Below are positions 1 through 6,186 of a stretch of 8,955 bases of DNA, piece after piece. The stretch lies in contig CALIQN010000113.1 of the NCBI GenBank assembly GCA_938044045.1, forward strand, positions 1-8,955. Direction: 5' to 3'. Made by a program: the position numbers and the translations under genes. Every line of letters begins with the position of its first letter. The first letter of the stretch is position 1. Below the pieces are notes generated by a model, which did not search any database, was not told the DNA's origin, and saw only the letters and a program-made list of their open reading frames with translations. The stretch comes from an uncultured Peptococcaceae bacterium. GTDB taxonomy: Bacteria; Bacillota; Peptococcia; Peptococcales; Peptococcaceae.

Positions 1-828
1 AGTCATGTGTTGGTTTTAGGAGATCCGATTGGCAAACAAGAGGATTTTGAAGATGCCCTTGATGAGTTTGAAGACTATGTCACAGAATACAACATGGCGT
101 TGACTTTTTATGAAGTCAGCAATAAATACCTAGAGCTTTATGCGCTAGAGGGTTATAGTTTCATGAAAATAGGCGAAGAAGCAGTGATGGATTTGGAAAG
201 TTTCAGCCTAGTAGGTAAAAAATACGCTTATTTTAGAAATATTTATAATCGTATGCAGGGTGGGATGTATGATTTTAAGATTGGGCATCCTGAACATAGA
301 GAATTCTTTTTTCAAGAGCTTAATGAAGTGAGTGAACTTTGGCTCGATAAGAAAAAAGAAAAGAAGTTTTCTGTAGGCTATTTTGATCGTGATTACCTCA
401 ATCAATCTTTAATTGCCACAGTTTATGTCGATGGTGTGCTTGAAGGGTTTGCCAGCCTAAGACCATTTTATGATAAGGAAACCTTAGCAGTAGATCTCAT
501 GCGGATTCGCCCTCATGGTGCCAATGCCGTCATGGATGCGATTTTCCTTGGGGTGATTTTATGGGCCAAGGAAAATGGCTATAAGAAATTTTCCTTAGGG
601 ATGGCACCTTTTGCCAATGTAGGACACAAAAAATATTCTAAACGTAAGGAAAAATTGTTGCGTTATACTTTTGAATTTGGTAACCAAATCTATGGGTTTA
701 AAGGATTAAGAAAATACAAAGAAAAATATCGCCCTCAGTGGGAAAATCGTTATATTGTTTTTCGTGGGGAAGGTCGCTTGCCTTTAGTCCTTATTGCCCT
801 AGCCAAAGCAATTAATAAACCAAAGTAA
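1..828 (+). CDS. mprF: MprF-type phosphatidylglycerol lysyltransferase, C-terminal domain (5' end outside window)
   Basis: This is the C-terminal 275 residues of a DUF2156/MprF aminoacyl-phosphatidylglycerol synthase. Such enzymes move lysine (or alanine) from aminoacyl-tRNA to phosphatidylglycerol at the inner face of the membrane, lowering negative surface charge and giving resistance to cationic antimicrobial peptides. The frame is open from base 1 and the visible protein begins inside the domain with VLVLGDPIG, so the real start is upstream. The GTG at 7 is internal, not a start. Recognisable family blocks are LGDPIG (6-11), KKFSVGYFDRDYL (about 121-133), LMRIRPHGANAVMD (about 166-179), FSLGMAPFANVG (197-208) and GLRKYKEKYRPQWENRY (235-251). 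Whether a multi-membrane flippase domain precedes it cannot be seen, so a stand-alone cytosolic synthase remains possible. The amino acid specificity cannot be read from the sequence. The gene ends in TAA, five bases before a hairpin. Confidence 0.88.
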   Translation, partial: SHVLVLGDPIGKQEDFEDALDEFEDYVTEYNMALTFYEVSNKYLELYALEGYSFMKIGEEAVMDLESFSLVGKKYAYFRNIYNRMQGGMYDFKIGHPEHREFFFQELNEVSELWLDKKKEKKFSVGYFDRDYLNQSLIATVYVDGVLEGFASLRPFYDKETLAVDLMRIRPHGANAVMDAIFLGVILWAKENGYKKFSLGMAPFANVGHKKYSKRKEKLLRYTFEFGNQIYGFKGLRKYKEKYRPQWENRYIVFRGEGRLPLVLIALAKAINKPK

Positions 829-832
829 GAAA

Positions 833-880
833 AAAACCACCGTTTTATCGGTGGTTTTAGGTTTTTGTTTTAGTTTTTTT
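833..880 (+). terminator. Hairpin terminator after the mprF-like gene, imperfect U tract
   Basis: A perfect 10-bp stem, AAAACCACCG (833-842) with CGGTGGTTTT (849-858), closes a 6-nt loop. The T run after the stem is broken: four T belong to the stem, then AGG, then TTTTTG, TTTTAG and seven T. Only 39 bases separate the stem from the next start codon, leaving no visible room for a separate promoter. It may therefore act as a partial terminator or attenuator between the two genes. Confidence 0.75.
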
Positions 881-897
881 AGAAAGGTGATTGGATA

Positions 898-2277
898 GTG
901 AAGAATCGTCAACGTGCGGATAGACTGGGAGAAGAGTCTATTGCAAAATTATTATTTAAATTCTCGGTTCCTGCTATTATCGGGATGGTGGTACAAGCGC
1001 TTTACAATGTCGTCGATAGAATTTTTTTGGGTCTGGTCTCCAATGATGCGATTGCGGCAGTCTATGTCACCTTTCCTGTTACCCTGTTAATGATGGCAGT
1101 TGGGATGCTCTTTGGGACAGGGGGCAATGCCCTTGTTTCTCTAAAGCTTGGGCAAAATCGCCTAGAAGATGCGGAAAGGATTATCTCCAGTATCTTTGCC
1201 ATGCTCTTTTTGGTTATTTTGGTCTTGAGTGTAGTGATGTATATTGGACTGGAGCCTATGCTTTACTTTTTTGGCGCCCCTGAAAACCTTATGGGGCTAG
1301 CCAGTAGTTATATGAAAATCATCATCATTGGTTTTCCACTTATGGAAATCAGCTTTGGGCTCAATAACTTTATGCGTGGCGAAGGCAACCCAATGATGGC
1401 AATGCTTACCATGTTAATTGGTGCTATTATGAACATTATCTTAGACTATGTCTTCATTGTTAACTATGGCATGGGTGTTGAGGGAGCAGCACTGGCAACC
1501 ATCATAGGGCAAGGGTGTTCTTTCTTGTGGGTGATGTGGCACTTTACCAGCAAGCGCAGTAAGTCTGTCCTAAAGCTTCGTCTAAAACTTATGAAGCCAG
1601 AGTTTAAACTACTAAAAAAAGCGCTTTCTTTAGGTTTCCCTTTCTTTGGGATGCAAGTGGCAGCGTCTTTGGTAACGGTTATCTTTAACCATGAGTTAGG
1701 TTATTTTGGTGGAAATTTGGCAATTGCAACTATGGGGATATTACAATCCCTTTCAACGGGCTATCTCTTCCCGATTTTTGGACTCAATCAAGGAGTACAG
1801 CCTATCCTAGGCTACAACTATGGGGCAGAGAATTATGCTAGAGTGAAAGAGACGATTCGCCTAGCCATTAAAATAGGAACAGCCTATCTTATCTGTTTCA
1901 CTGCCTTAGTGTACTTAAAAACGGATACTATCATAGGGATTTTTGTCTCTAATCCAGAGGAATATGCCAAAATTCATAATATGGCGTATGATGCTATTAG
2001 ACTGGCAGCTTGGTCGATTCCGATTGTCGCTTATCCAATTTTAGGTGGGGTATTTTTCTTAGCGATTGGTAAGGCTATGATTTCTTCGATCCTAAGTATT
2101 TCAAGACAATTTTTGGTCTTAATTCCTGTGGTTTTGGTTTTGGCGTATTTTTTTGGACTCCCAGGTATCTGGCTCGCCTATCCGGTGAGTGATGTCATAA
2201 CGACTCTTTTGACTGTGTTTTATCTGGAAAGAGAAATCAAAGATTTGAACCACAAGATTGCATATCAGGGCGCTTAG
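898..2277 (+). CDS. MATE family multidrug/toxin efflux protein
   Basis: This 459-residue integral membrane protein has the length and roughly 12 hydrophobic segments of the MATE family (NorM/MepA/DinF type). Members export drugs, dyes or toxic metabolites using a Na+ or H+ gradient. Family landmarks are the opening LLFKFSVPAIIGMVVQALYN (about 18-37) with VDRIFLG, MRGEGNPMMAM (159-169), MNIILDYVFI (178-187), GMGVEGAALATIIGQ (191-205), a charged central loop near 217-241 that joins the two six-helix halves, and QPILGYNYGAENY (301-313). The start is GTG, supported by AAAGGTGAT at 883-891. The overall look is closest to the MepA-like branch, but the substrate cannot be inferred. No promoter is visible in the short gap after the preceding hairpin, so read-through from upstream is likely. 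A small cupin gene follows after 62 bases with no terminator between, so the two are probably co-transcribed. Confidence 0.93.
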   Translation: MKNRQRADRLGEESIAKLLFKFSVPAIIGMVVQALYNVVDRIFLGLVSNDAIAAVYVTFPVTLLMMAVGMLFGTGGNALVSLKLGQNRLEDAERIISSIFAMLFLVILVLSVVMYIGLEPMLYFFGAPENLMGLASSYMKIIIIGFPLMEISFGLNNFMRGEGNPMMAMLTMLIGAIMNIILDYVFIVNYGMGVEGAALATIIGQGCSFLWVMWHFTSKRSKSVLKLRLKLMKPEFKLLKKALSLGFPFFGMQVAASLVTVIFNHELGYFGGNLAIATMGILQSLSTGYLFPIFGLNQGVQPILGYNYGAENYARVKETIRLAIKIGTAYLICFTALVYLKTDTIIGIFVSNPEEYAKIHNMAYDAIRLAAWSIPIVAYPILGGVFFLAIGKAMISSILSISRQFLVLIPVVLVLAYFFGLPGIWLAYPVSDVITTLLTVFYLEREIKDLNHKIAYQGA

Positions 2278-2325
2278 AGGGTATATAAGAAGTAAGCTTT
2301 GTGAATATAAAACTTAAGTTAGAAT

Positions 2326-2334
2326 AGAAGGTGA
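2326..2334 (+). promoter_or_regulatory. Ribosome binding site that decides the cupin start
   Basis: AGAAGGTGA lies five bases before an ATG at 2340. It overlaps an in-frame GTG at 2331, so the GTG cannot use this site. The ATG is therefore the better start. Confidence 0.75.
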
Positions 2335-2339
2335 ATAAG

Positions 2340-2612
2340 ATGCAAATTTATAATGAAGCGGGAGAATTTCAAGCTTTTGCAGGTGTGCATGTCGTGAAGA
2401 TGAGAAAACAAAAAGGGGAGCTAATCCCAAAACATTCTCATCCTAAAGAAAATATTGTTTTTAATGCAATTTCTGGCAAGGTCAAGATGACTATTGGCCA
2501 AGAAGACTACCTTGTAGAAAGTGGCATGAGCCTAACTTTTGATGGGGATACCACTATCTCTGGAGAATTTCTAGAAGATGGAGAAGTCGTTGTCGTCTTA
2601 ATTCAAAAATAA
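2340..2612 (+). CDS. Small single-domain cupin protein
   Basis: This 90-residue protein is essentially one cupin beta-barrel. The first metal-binding motif is visible as PKHSHPKENIVFNAISGKVKM. It includes HSH, a Glu four residues after the second His, and the usual strand-turn-strand with G. The second motif would lie in the stretch VESGMSLTFDGDTTISG, where the usual PxGxxH histidine is not present (DTT instead), so metal binding may be altered or absent. No other domain is fused, so the function is unknown: small cupins may be isomerases, sugar- or metabolite-binding proteins, or sensors. The ATG start is chosen over the GTG nine bases upstream because of the ribosome binding site position. 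It follows the MATE gene after 62 bases and is closed by a terminator, so it is probably the last gene of that unit. Confidence 0.85.
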   Translation: MQIYNEAGEFQAFAGVHVVKMRKQKGELIPKHSHPKENIVFNAISGKVKMTIGQEDYLVESGMSLTFDGDTTISGEFLEDGEVVVVLIQK

Positions 2613-2622
2613 ACTATTGTTC

Positions 2623-2654
2623 AGCCCAAGCCGCCAAAGACTTGGGCTTTTTTT
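2623..2654 (+). terminator. Rho-independent terminator after the cupin gene
   Basis: An 8-bp stem, AGCCCAAG (2623-2630) with CTTGGGCT (2641-2648), has a 10-nt loop and is followed by an uninterrupted T run ending at 2654. It separates the MATE-cupin unit from the oxidoreductase gene. Confidence 0.88.
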
Positions 2655-2655
2655 C

Positions 2656-2685
2656 TTGCCTTTTTTAGGGCAAATTTATTATACT
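2656..2685 (+). promoter_or_regulatory. Sigma-A-type promoter for the secreted oxidoreductase
   Basis: A -35 element TTGCCT (2656-2661) is followed by an 18-bp spacer and a -10 element TATACT (2680-2685). It begins directly after the preceding terminator. Predicted start of transcription is near 2692, about 20 bases before the start codon. Confidence 0.7.
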
Positions 2686-2712
2686 AAGCTGTACAGAAAA
2701 GGGGTGTAGAGG

Positions 2713-4458
2713 GTGAAAAAATACTTTTGGCTGCTACTGGTGGCCATTTTATTGTTACCGCAAAGTGTTTTAGCCTTTACGGAAGACGAAGCTTTTTATG
2801 CCAAGGCACACTTTGAAGAAACAGACTTCCCTTATGCTTTTGAGCAAAGTGATGAGCCTGTCTCTAAAGGGGAATACCTTACCTTTTTAAAAGCCTATGC
2901 ACAGTTTCGTGGTTTGAAAGCGCTTTCTATTGATGAAAAAACCTTAAAGTCATCCAAGTCAATCAGACGAGATGATGCCCTATTATTATCTAAAAAACTT
3001 TTACCAGGAGCTTTTAAAAATAGTCATTTTACTTTGCCGACTTCTTGGTATCGTAAGAACCTTTTGACTAAGCGTGATATGCTCATCCTTTTGAGAAAGG
3101 CAGATACCTCCTTGGGCTATCCTGACTTATTGGTCTATGGCTCAGAGCTTGAAAGTATCTCAGCAGCGCTCAGTGGAAGGGCTGAAGGGTTAGAGGTGAT
3201 TTTGGTACATGAAAAGCCAGACATTGGAGGTTTGGCAATTGATGGGGGTTTGAATTACATAGATATTCCTCAAAGTGATGGGGAGTGGCTGTTGCAAGGC
3301 TTTGCCAAGCGTTTTTATGAGCATATGGGCAATGGCTATGATTTTACCAAGGCGAGAACTTGGGTTAAAAAGGAATTAAAACGCTTAGGTGTTGCGGTCT
3401 GGCAAGGTTCTGCTGATATTAAGCGTCTAGATGATAAAAGTGGAATGAGGATACGTCAACTGGCAATAGGAGACGATGTTTTTTATCCTAAAATGCTCAT
3501 TGATGCCTCTGAAAATGGAGACTTATTTGCCGGAGTTGGGGCAGACTATACCAAGGGGCTATATAAAAATGAAGAAGTCTATCCGGCAGCAAGTTTGCTC
3601 TATGTTCTTGAGGGGGTAGACTACGAGAAGGTCAAAAAACATCTACTCAAAGACTTTGATGGCATGAGCAACACCGGTGGGGTAATCAATAAAGTGGCTT
3701 GGGGTTATAAAGAAGACGTCAAGGGTTATGAGGTAAAAGACAAAAACAATGTCATTCGTGCCTTAAATATTGCCTATATCCAAGAAAAAAATCGGGTGGT
3801 GATGAACCACATCTTTAATACAGCCATTAACCCACTCAGTGAAAAAAGTCGAGAAGAGGTTAAGCGTAGCTTAAAAGAGGAAGCCAAGGCGTTTTTACCT
3901 TATCTAAGAAAACATTGTGTTGGCTTTGAAAATGCAAAATTAGTAGGCTTTGCTAATGAGCTTTACTTGAGAGATAGTAGGCACTTTAAAGGAAGCTATA
4001 CCTTAAAGCTAAAGGACTTGGTGAATCGAACGGCTTTTTATGATAGGGTCTTAATTACCAACTATCCAATTGATATCCATGCCACAAAAAATCGCAAGGA
4101 AAATCTCATTTTATACTATCCGCAGAGCTATGAAATTCCTTATCGTGTCATGCACAATACCACACTGACAAATTTACTTGTCTCCAGTAAATGTGCCTCT
4201 TATGAACCATTGGTGGCAGGTAGTACACGCATTGTGATGACAGGCACAATGATGAGTGAGGCGGCAGGGGTTGCCAGTGCCCTTGCTATCAGAGAAAATG
4301 TCCATGTCCAAGATGTCTCTATCCAAACCTTGCAAAACAAGCTAAAAGAAAGAGGCTTTATTTCTAGGCATCCAGCGCCACTAAAAAGGGAAGTCTCGTT
4401 TTGGGACTTGTTTAAATTAAATTCAGGCAAGTACACCTATGAGGAACTTGGAAGTTAA
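2713..4458 (+). CDS. Secreted FAD-dependent oxidoreductase (FAD_oxidored-like)
   Basis: This 581-residue protein has a Sec signal peptide (MKK, hydrophobic core, SVLA at 18-21, no twin-arginine), a roughly 110-residue N-terminal region of unknown fold, then an FAD_oxidored-type flavoprotein domain from about 138 to 550. Domain evidence: a Rossmann start LLVYGSELESISAA (139-152), the strand end VILVHE with the ribose-binding acidic residue (167), GGLAIDGGLNYID (172-184), then near the C-terminus IPYRVM, TNLLVSSKCAS, and MMSEAAGVASALA (513-525), the usual FAD-contacting end of this family. The canonical GxGxxG is degenerate here (G-S-E-L-E-S), so cofactor binding should be tested. The N-terminal region has short stretches (SKGEYLTFLKAYA, RRDDALLLSKKLL, TKRDMLILLRKA) that resemble degenerate S-layer homology helices; this is weak. 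The start is GTG, with AGGGG at 2700-2704. Its own promoter and terminator make it monocistronic. The substrate is unknown. Confidence 0.82.
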   Translation: MKKYFWLLLVAILLLPQSVLAFTEDEAFYAKAHFEETDFPYAFEQSDEPVSKGEYLTFLKAYAQFRGLKALSIDEKTLKSSKSIRRDDALLLSKKLLPGAFKNSHFTLPTSWYRKNLLTKRDMLILLRKADTSLGYPDLLVYGSELESISAALSGRAEGLEVILVHEKPDIGGLAIDGGLNYIDIPQSDGEWLLQGFAKRFYEHMGNGYDFTKARTWVKKELKRLGVAVWQGSADIKRLDDKSGMRIRQLAIGDDVFYPKMLIDASENGDLFAGVGADYTKGLYKNEEVYPAASLLYVLEGVDYEKVKKHLLKDFDGMSNTGGVINKVAWGYKEDVKGYEVKDKNNVIRALNIAYIQEKNRVVMNHIFNTAINPLSEKSREEVKRSLKEEAKAFLPYLRKHCVGFENAKLVGFANELYLRDSRHFKGSYTLKLKDLVNRTAFYDRVLITNYPIDIHATKNRKENLILYYPQSYEIPYRVMHNTTLTNLLVSSKCASYEPLVAGSTRIVMTGTMMSEAAGVASALAIRENVHVQDVSIQTLQNKLKERGFISRHPAPLKREVSFWDLFKLNSGKYTYEELGS

Positions 4459-4467
4459 AAATAAAAA

Positions 4468-4504
4468 AGAGCGTTCCATTCTATTGAGATGGGACGCTCT
4501 TTTT
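4468..4504 (+). terminator. Rho-independent terminator after the oxidoreductase gene
   Basis: A 13-bp stem pairs 4468-4480 (AGAGCGTTCCATT) with 4488-4500 (GATGGGACGCTCT), with two G-U pairs and a 7-nt loop. It is followed by TTTT. The stem begins nine bases after the stop codon. Confidence 0.9.
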
Positions 4505-4672
4505 GGCAAAAAAACGCAAGCTTCTATGGGTACTGAAAGAAAAGAGCGAAGGCAATACCTTTGTATCACTACTTCAAAATTACTTGAAAGATGGTGGCAA
4601 GGGAGATTTTTTGTATATAAGTAATTTAGTTTTATTTAGAATAAAACAGTATAAAATGTTTCTTGAATAATA
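4505..4672 (+). other. Intergenic stretch with an unassigned open frame (4488-4670)
   Basis: There is no confident gene between the terminator and the next promoter. One + frame is open from 4488 to a TAA at 4668-4670. Its second half reads like protein (EGNTFVSLLQNYLKDGGKGD, then FLYISNLVLFRIKQYK). It lacks a usable ATG and a convincing ribosome binding site, and it starts inside the terminator stem. It could be the tail of a decayed gene or chance. A competing frame (4439-4624) overlaps the oxidoreductase gene and the terminator and has no family features. Confidence 0.3.
4629..4647. repeat. AT-rich inverted repeat upstream of a strong promoter
   Basis: GTTTTATT (4629-4636) and AATAAAAC (4640-4647) are perfect 8-bp inverted arms around a 3-base centre TAG. 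The site lies 25 bases upstream of the -35 element of the next gene, a position where a transcription regulator could bind. AT-rich palindromes also arise by chance in such DNA. Confidence 0.4.
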
Positions 4673-4701
4673 TTGACATAATATAAAGAATAAGATATAA
4701 T
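4673..4701 (+). promoter_or_regulatory. Perfect-consensus sigma-A promoter
   Basis: TTGACA (4673-4678), exactly 17 bp of spacer, and TATAAT (4696-4701) match the consensus at all 12 positions. Transcription should start near 4708, giving a leader of about 38 bases before the ATG at 4746, which has AGAAGGGA at 4734-4740 and upstream. The gene it drives is broken. Confidence 0.85.
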
Positions 4702-4745
4702 TTACATTAGGAAACTAGATGTTATGTGGTTAAGAAGGGATTTTT

Positions 4746-5771
4746 ATGTTTAAATTACTTGACAAATGTATCGTTGCTTTTGTTGTGCTCATCGTTCCTC
4801 TATTTATGGTTCCATCGTCAGCAGAAGCACATGAGACATCTGGTGTAATGACCAGTACGGAACTTTCCCTAGAGGGAGAAATACCAGAAATATCAGATAG
4901 TCAGTTAAGTGTCTTACCAAAGTTGACAGATACTGAGTTAAGGGATACCCTAACGGATCCTGAGGAAATCATGTTGACAGAGAGTACCCCTTGGTTTTTA
5001 GGAAAAAGCTTTAGTAGAGAAAAAAGTCAAGTGATGGATGTGGTGGATACTTATAATAAGTATTATCTGATGGCGGTAGTAGGTAAAAAAATCGATTTAC
5101 CGAAGACAATGACTTTGGATCAGAACCTACTAGAAGAGTTAAATGCTAGACAAGCGTATTACGTTTCTACCTTGAGTGATGAGGAGATTTATACAGGTTA
5201 TGCGCTTCATCTTGATGTTAAAGACATTGCAATCAAAGATGATTTGGCTAAGGTGGTAGTTGAAAGAAAGATAACTATGCAGATGCTCTTTCCTAACGGC
5301 AAGGCGTTTGATGTGCCTTTTGGACAAAGTGAAGGTTATGTGCTGAAAAAAGTTAATGGGCAGTGGTATTTGCTCAATGTTATTTTTGATACAGCACAAC
5401 TTGAAAGTGAAACGATAAATGCTCTCATGGCTTGCACCAATCCTTTAGATTGGGAAAGACAGTATTCTTATGAGAATTTGCCAAGGGAAAAGTACGAAGG
5501 AGAAAATTTTAAAGATAATTATCGAGCAGATGGTAGCTATGTGCCTCAGGATTTGTTGTCATATGAAATAGAGAACACTTATACTAAAATGCGTGGCAGT
5601 AATGATGCTCAATTGAATACAGTTGCAGGTTATTCTAAATAAAAGGCTGAAAGATATGCTATAAAACATGGTGCAAATCCTAATAGAGATTATATTCAGT
5701 TCGGCTTGCTTAATGGTGGAGATTGTACTAATTTTGTTTCCCAGTGTCTTTTTTCTGGCGGTCTAGTTTAG
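4746..5771 (+). pseudogene. Secreted putative amidase (Amidase_6-like), interrupted and truncated
   Basis: The first open frame (4746-5642, 298 residues) has a Sec signal peptide (hydrophobic core 9-22, cleavage near SSAEA at 24-28), an acidic linker, and a beta-rich module (about 135-215: TGYALHLDVKDIAIKDD, KVVVERKITM, EGYVLKKVNGQWYLLNVIFD). Such modules precede amidase domains in clostridial secreted proteins. It stops at TAA 5640-5642 after AGYSK. The same frame then continues with KAERYAIKHGANPNRDY and GGDCTNFVSQCLFSGGLV, matching the start of the Amidase_6 catalytic domain, including its nucleophile Cys (5724-5726). A TAG follows at 5769-5771, with another TAA in frame soon after, and the rest of the domain (the catalytic His part) is absent. 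There is no in-frame ATG after the first stop. A stable 298-residue non-catalytic protein could still be made. Other genes here end normally, so recoding is unlikely. Confidence 0.83.
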
Positions 5772-5820
5772 AAAGATGATTCGTAAGGAAGAGGATATTT
5801 AGGGTCAACAATTGATTGAA

Positions 5821-5868
5821 AGAGAGTAAAAAAGCCTAACCAGTCGAGGTTAGGCTTTTTTATTCTCT
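5821..5868. terminator. Bidirectional terminator between the amidase pseudogene and the small membrane protein gene
   Basis: The core is a perfect 14-bp stem, 5828-5841 (AAAAAAGCCTAACC) with 5848-5861. It extends to about 21 bp (5821-5841 with 5848-5868) with one G-U pair on the + strand. The loop is AGTCGA. T-rich tracts follow on both strands, so it can end transcripts from either side. The stop codon of the - strand gene (5860-5862) lies inside the stem. Confidence 0.9.
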
Positions 5869-6015
5869 TTCATCATAAAGGGCTTGAACAATTCTTAAAA
5901 TGTAGCCAATACGCCGATAGGCGATTAAAAAGAGCACGAGAAAAAAGACGTTGAGTCCGATAGAAAATAGGGTCAAAATACCATAGCTTACAGCATCAGT
6001 AGTGGTAATAGACAT
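5860..6015 (-). CDS. Small membrane protein of unknown function, 51 residues
   Basis: The protein starts MSITTTDAVSYG, has one hydrophobic segment of about 22 residues (ILTLFSIGLNVFFLVLFLIA), then a basic stretch YRRIG and an amphipathic tail ending YDERE. Positive residues following the segment suggest the C-terminus faces the cytoplasm. An optimal AGGAGGT sits at 6021-6027. Two adjacent ATG codons follow; the second (6015-6013) has the better 5-6 nt spacing, and using the first adds one Met. An in-frame extension up to 6090 lacks a ribosome binding site and is rejected. The gene is divergent from the S10 operon and ends in a shared terminator. The size and the N-terminal Thr/Asp segment before one membrane helix are loosely like holin-like or type I toxin peptides, but the longer charged tail differs. 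I do not recognise the family. Confidence 0.72.
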   Translation of the reverse strand: MSITTTDAVSYGILTLFSIGLNVFFLVLFLIAYRRIGYILRIVQALYDERE

Positions 6016-6020
6016 CATGC

Positions 6021-6027
6021 ACCTCCT
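6021..6027 (-). promoter_or_regulatory. Strong ribosome binding site of the small membrane protein gene
   Basis: On the - strand this reads AGGAGGT, fully complementary to the 16S 3' end core. It is three bases from the first ATG and six from the second, which favours the second as start. It is the main reason to accept this short gene as real. Confidence 0.8.
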
Positions 6028-6061
6028 AATGATTGATAAAAATAGTTGGTGTTTGAAAAGC

Positions 6062-6088
6062 GTGGGTTTGATAGACTTCAAACCCCAC
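6062..6088 (-). promoter_or_regulatory. Hairpin in the leader of the small membrane protein transcript
   Basis: 6062-6071 (GTGGGTTTGA) pairs with 6078-6088 with one bulged C. On the - strand it would lie between the putative promoter and the ribosome binding site, about 35 bases upstream of the latter. Only a short TTTT follows it, so it is not a convincing terminator. It may stabilise the mRNA or control its translation. Confidence 0.45.
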
Positions 6089-6102
6089 ACCTTAAACTAA
6101 AT

Positions 6103-6118
6103 TCATTTTATAAAATGA
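6103..6118. repeat. 16-bp perfect palindrome in the divergent intergenic region
   Basis: TCATTTTATAAAATGA is identical to its reverse complement. It covers the putative -10 element of the small membrane protein gene (6105-6110), the place where a dimeric repressor would block transcription. AT-rich composition makes chance possible. Confidence 0.5.
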
Positions 6119-6133
6119 TAAATCGACTGGCAA
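6105..6133 (-). promoter_or_regulatory. Putative promoter of the small membrane protein gene
   Basis: On the - strand, TTGCCA (6133-6128) is followed by 17 bp and TAAAAT (6110-6105). Transcription would begin near 6098, giving a leader of about 80 bases that contains the hairpin at 6062-6088. The elements are good but not perfect, in AT-rich DNA where such matches are common. Confidence 0.5.
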
Positions 6134-6186
6134 TAGTAGATATAAATAAAAAATGGAAAAATATAGAATAAAGTACTGAAATATAC

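Noticed and set aside
208..405. - strand open frames inside the mprF-like, oxidoreductase, amidase and ribosomal genes (208-405, 4200-4436, 5139-5399, 6686-6874, 6959-7144, 7615-7815, 7914-8120)
   Set aside because: They are antisense shadows of well-supported genes, without ribosome binding sites or recognisable domains.
2331..2339. GTG start for the cupin at 2331
   Set aside because: It overlaps the ribosome binding site AGAAGGTGA, which is correctly spaced for ATG 2340.
4439..4624. 61-residue + strand frame overlapping the oxidoreductase end
   Set aside because: It runs through the terminator hairpin, has no ribosome binding site and shows no family features.
5640..5771. Stop-codon recoding or an alternative genetic code in the amidase gene
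   Set aside because: Other genes in the window end with ordinary TAA, TAG or TGA and contain no internal stops. The gene also lacks the rest of its catalytic domain, so decay is simpler.
6016..6090. N-terminal extension of the small membrane protein
   Set aside because: The extended start has no ribosome binding site, runs through the leader hairpin, and is bypassed by a perfect AGGAGGT before the internal ATG pair.
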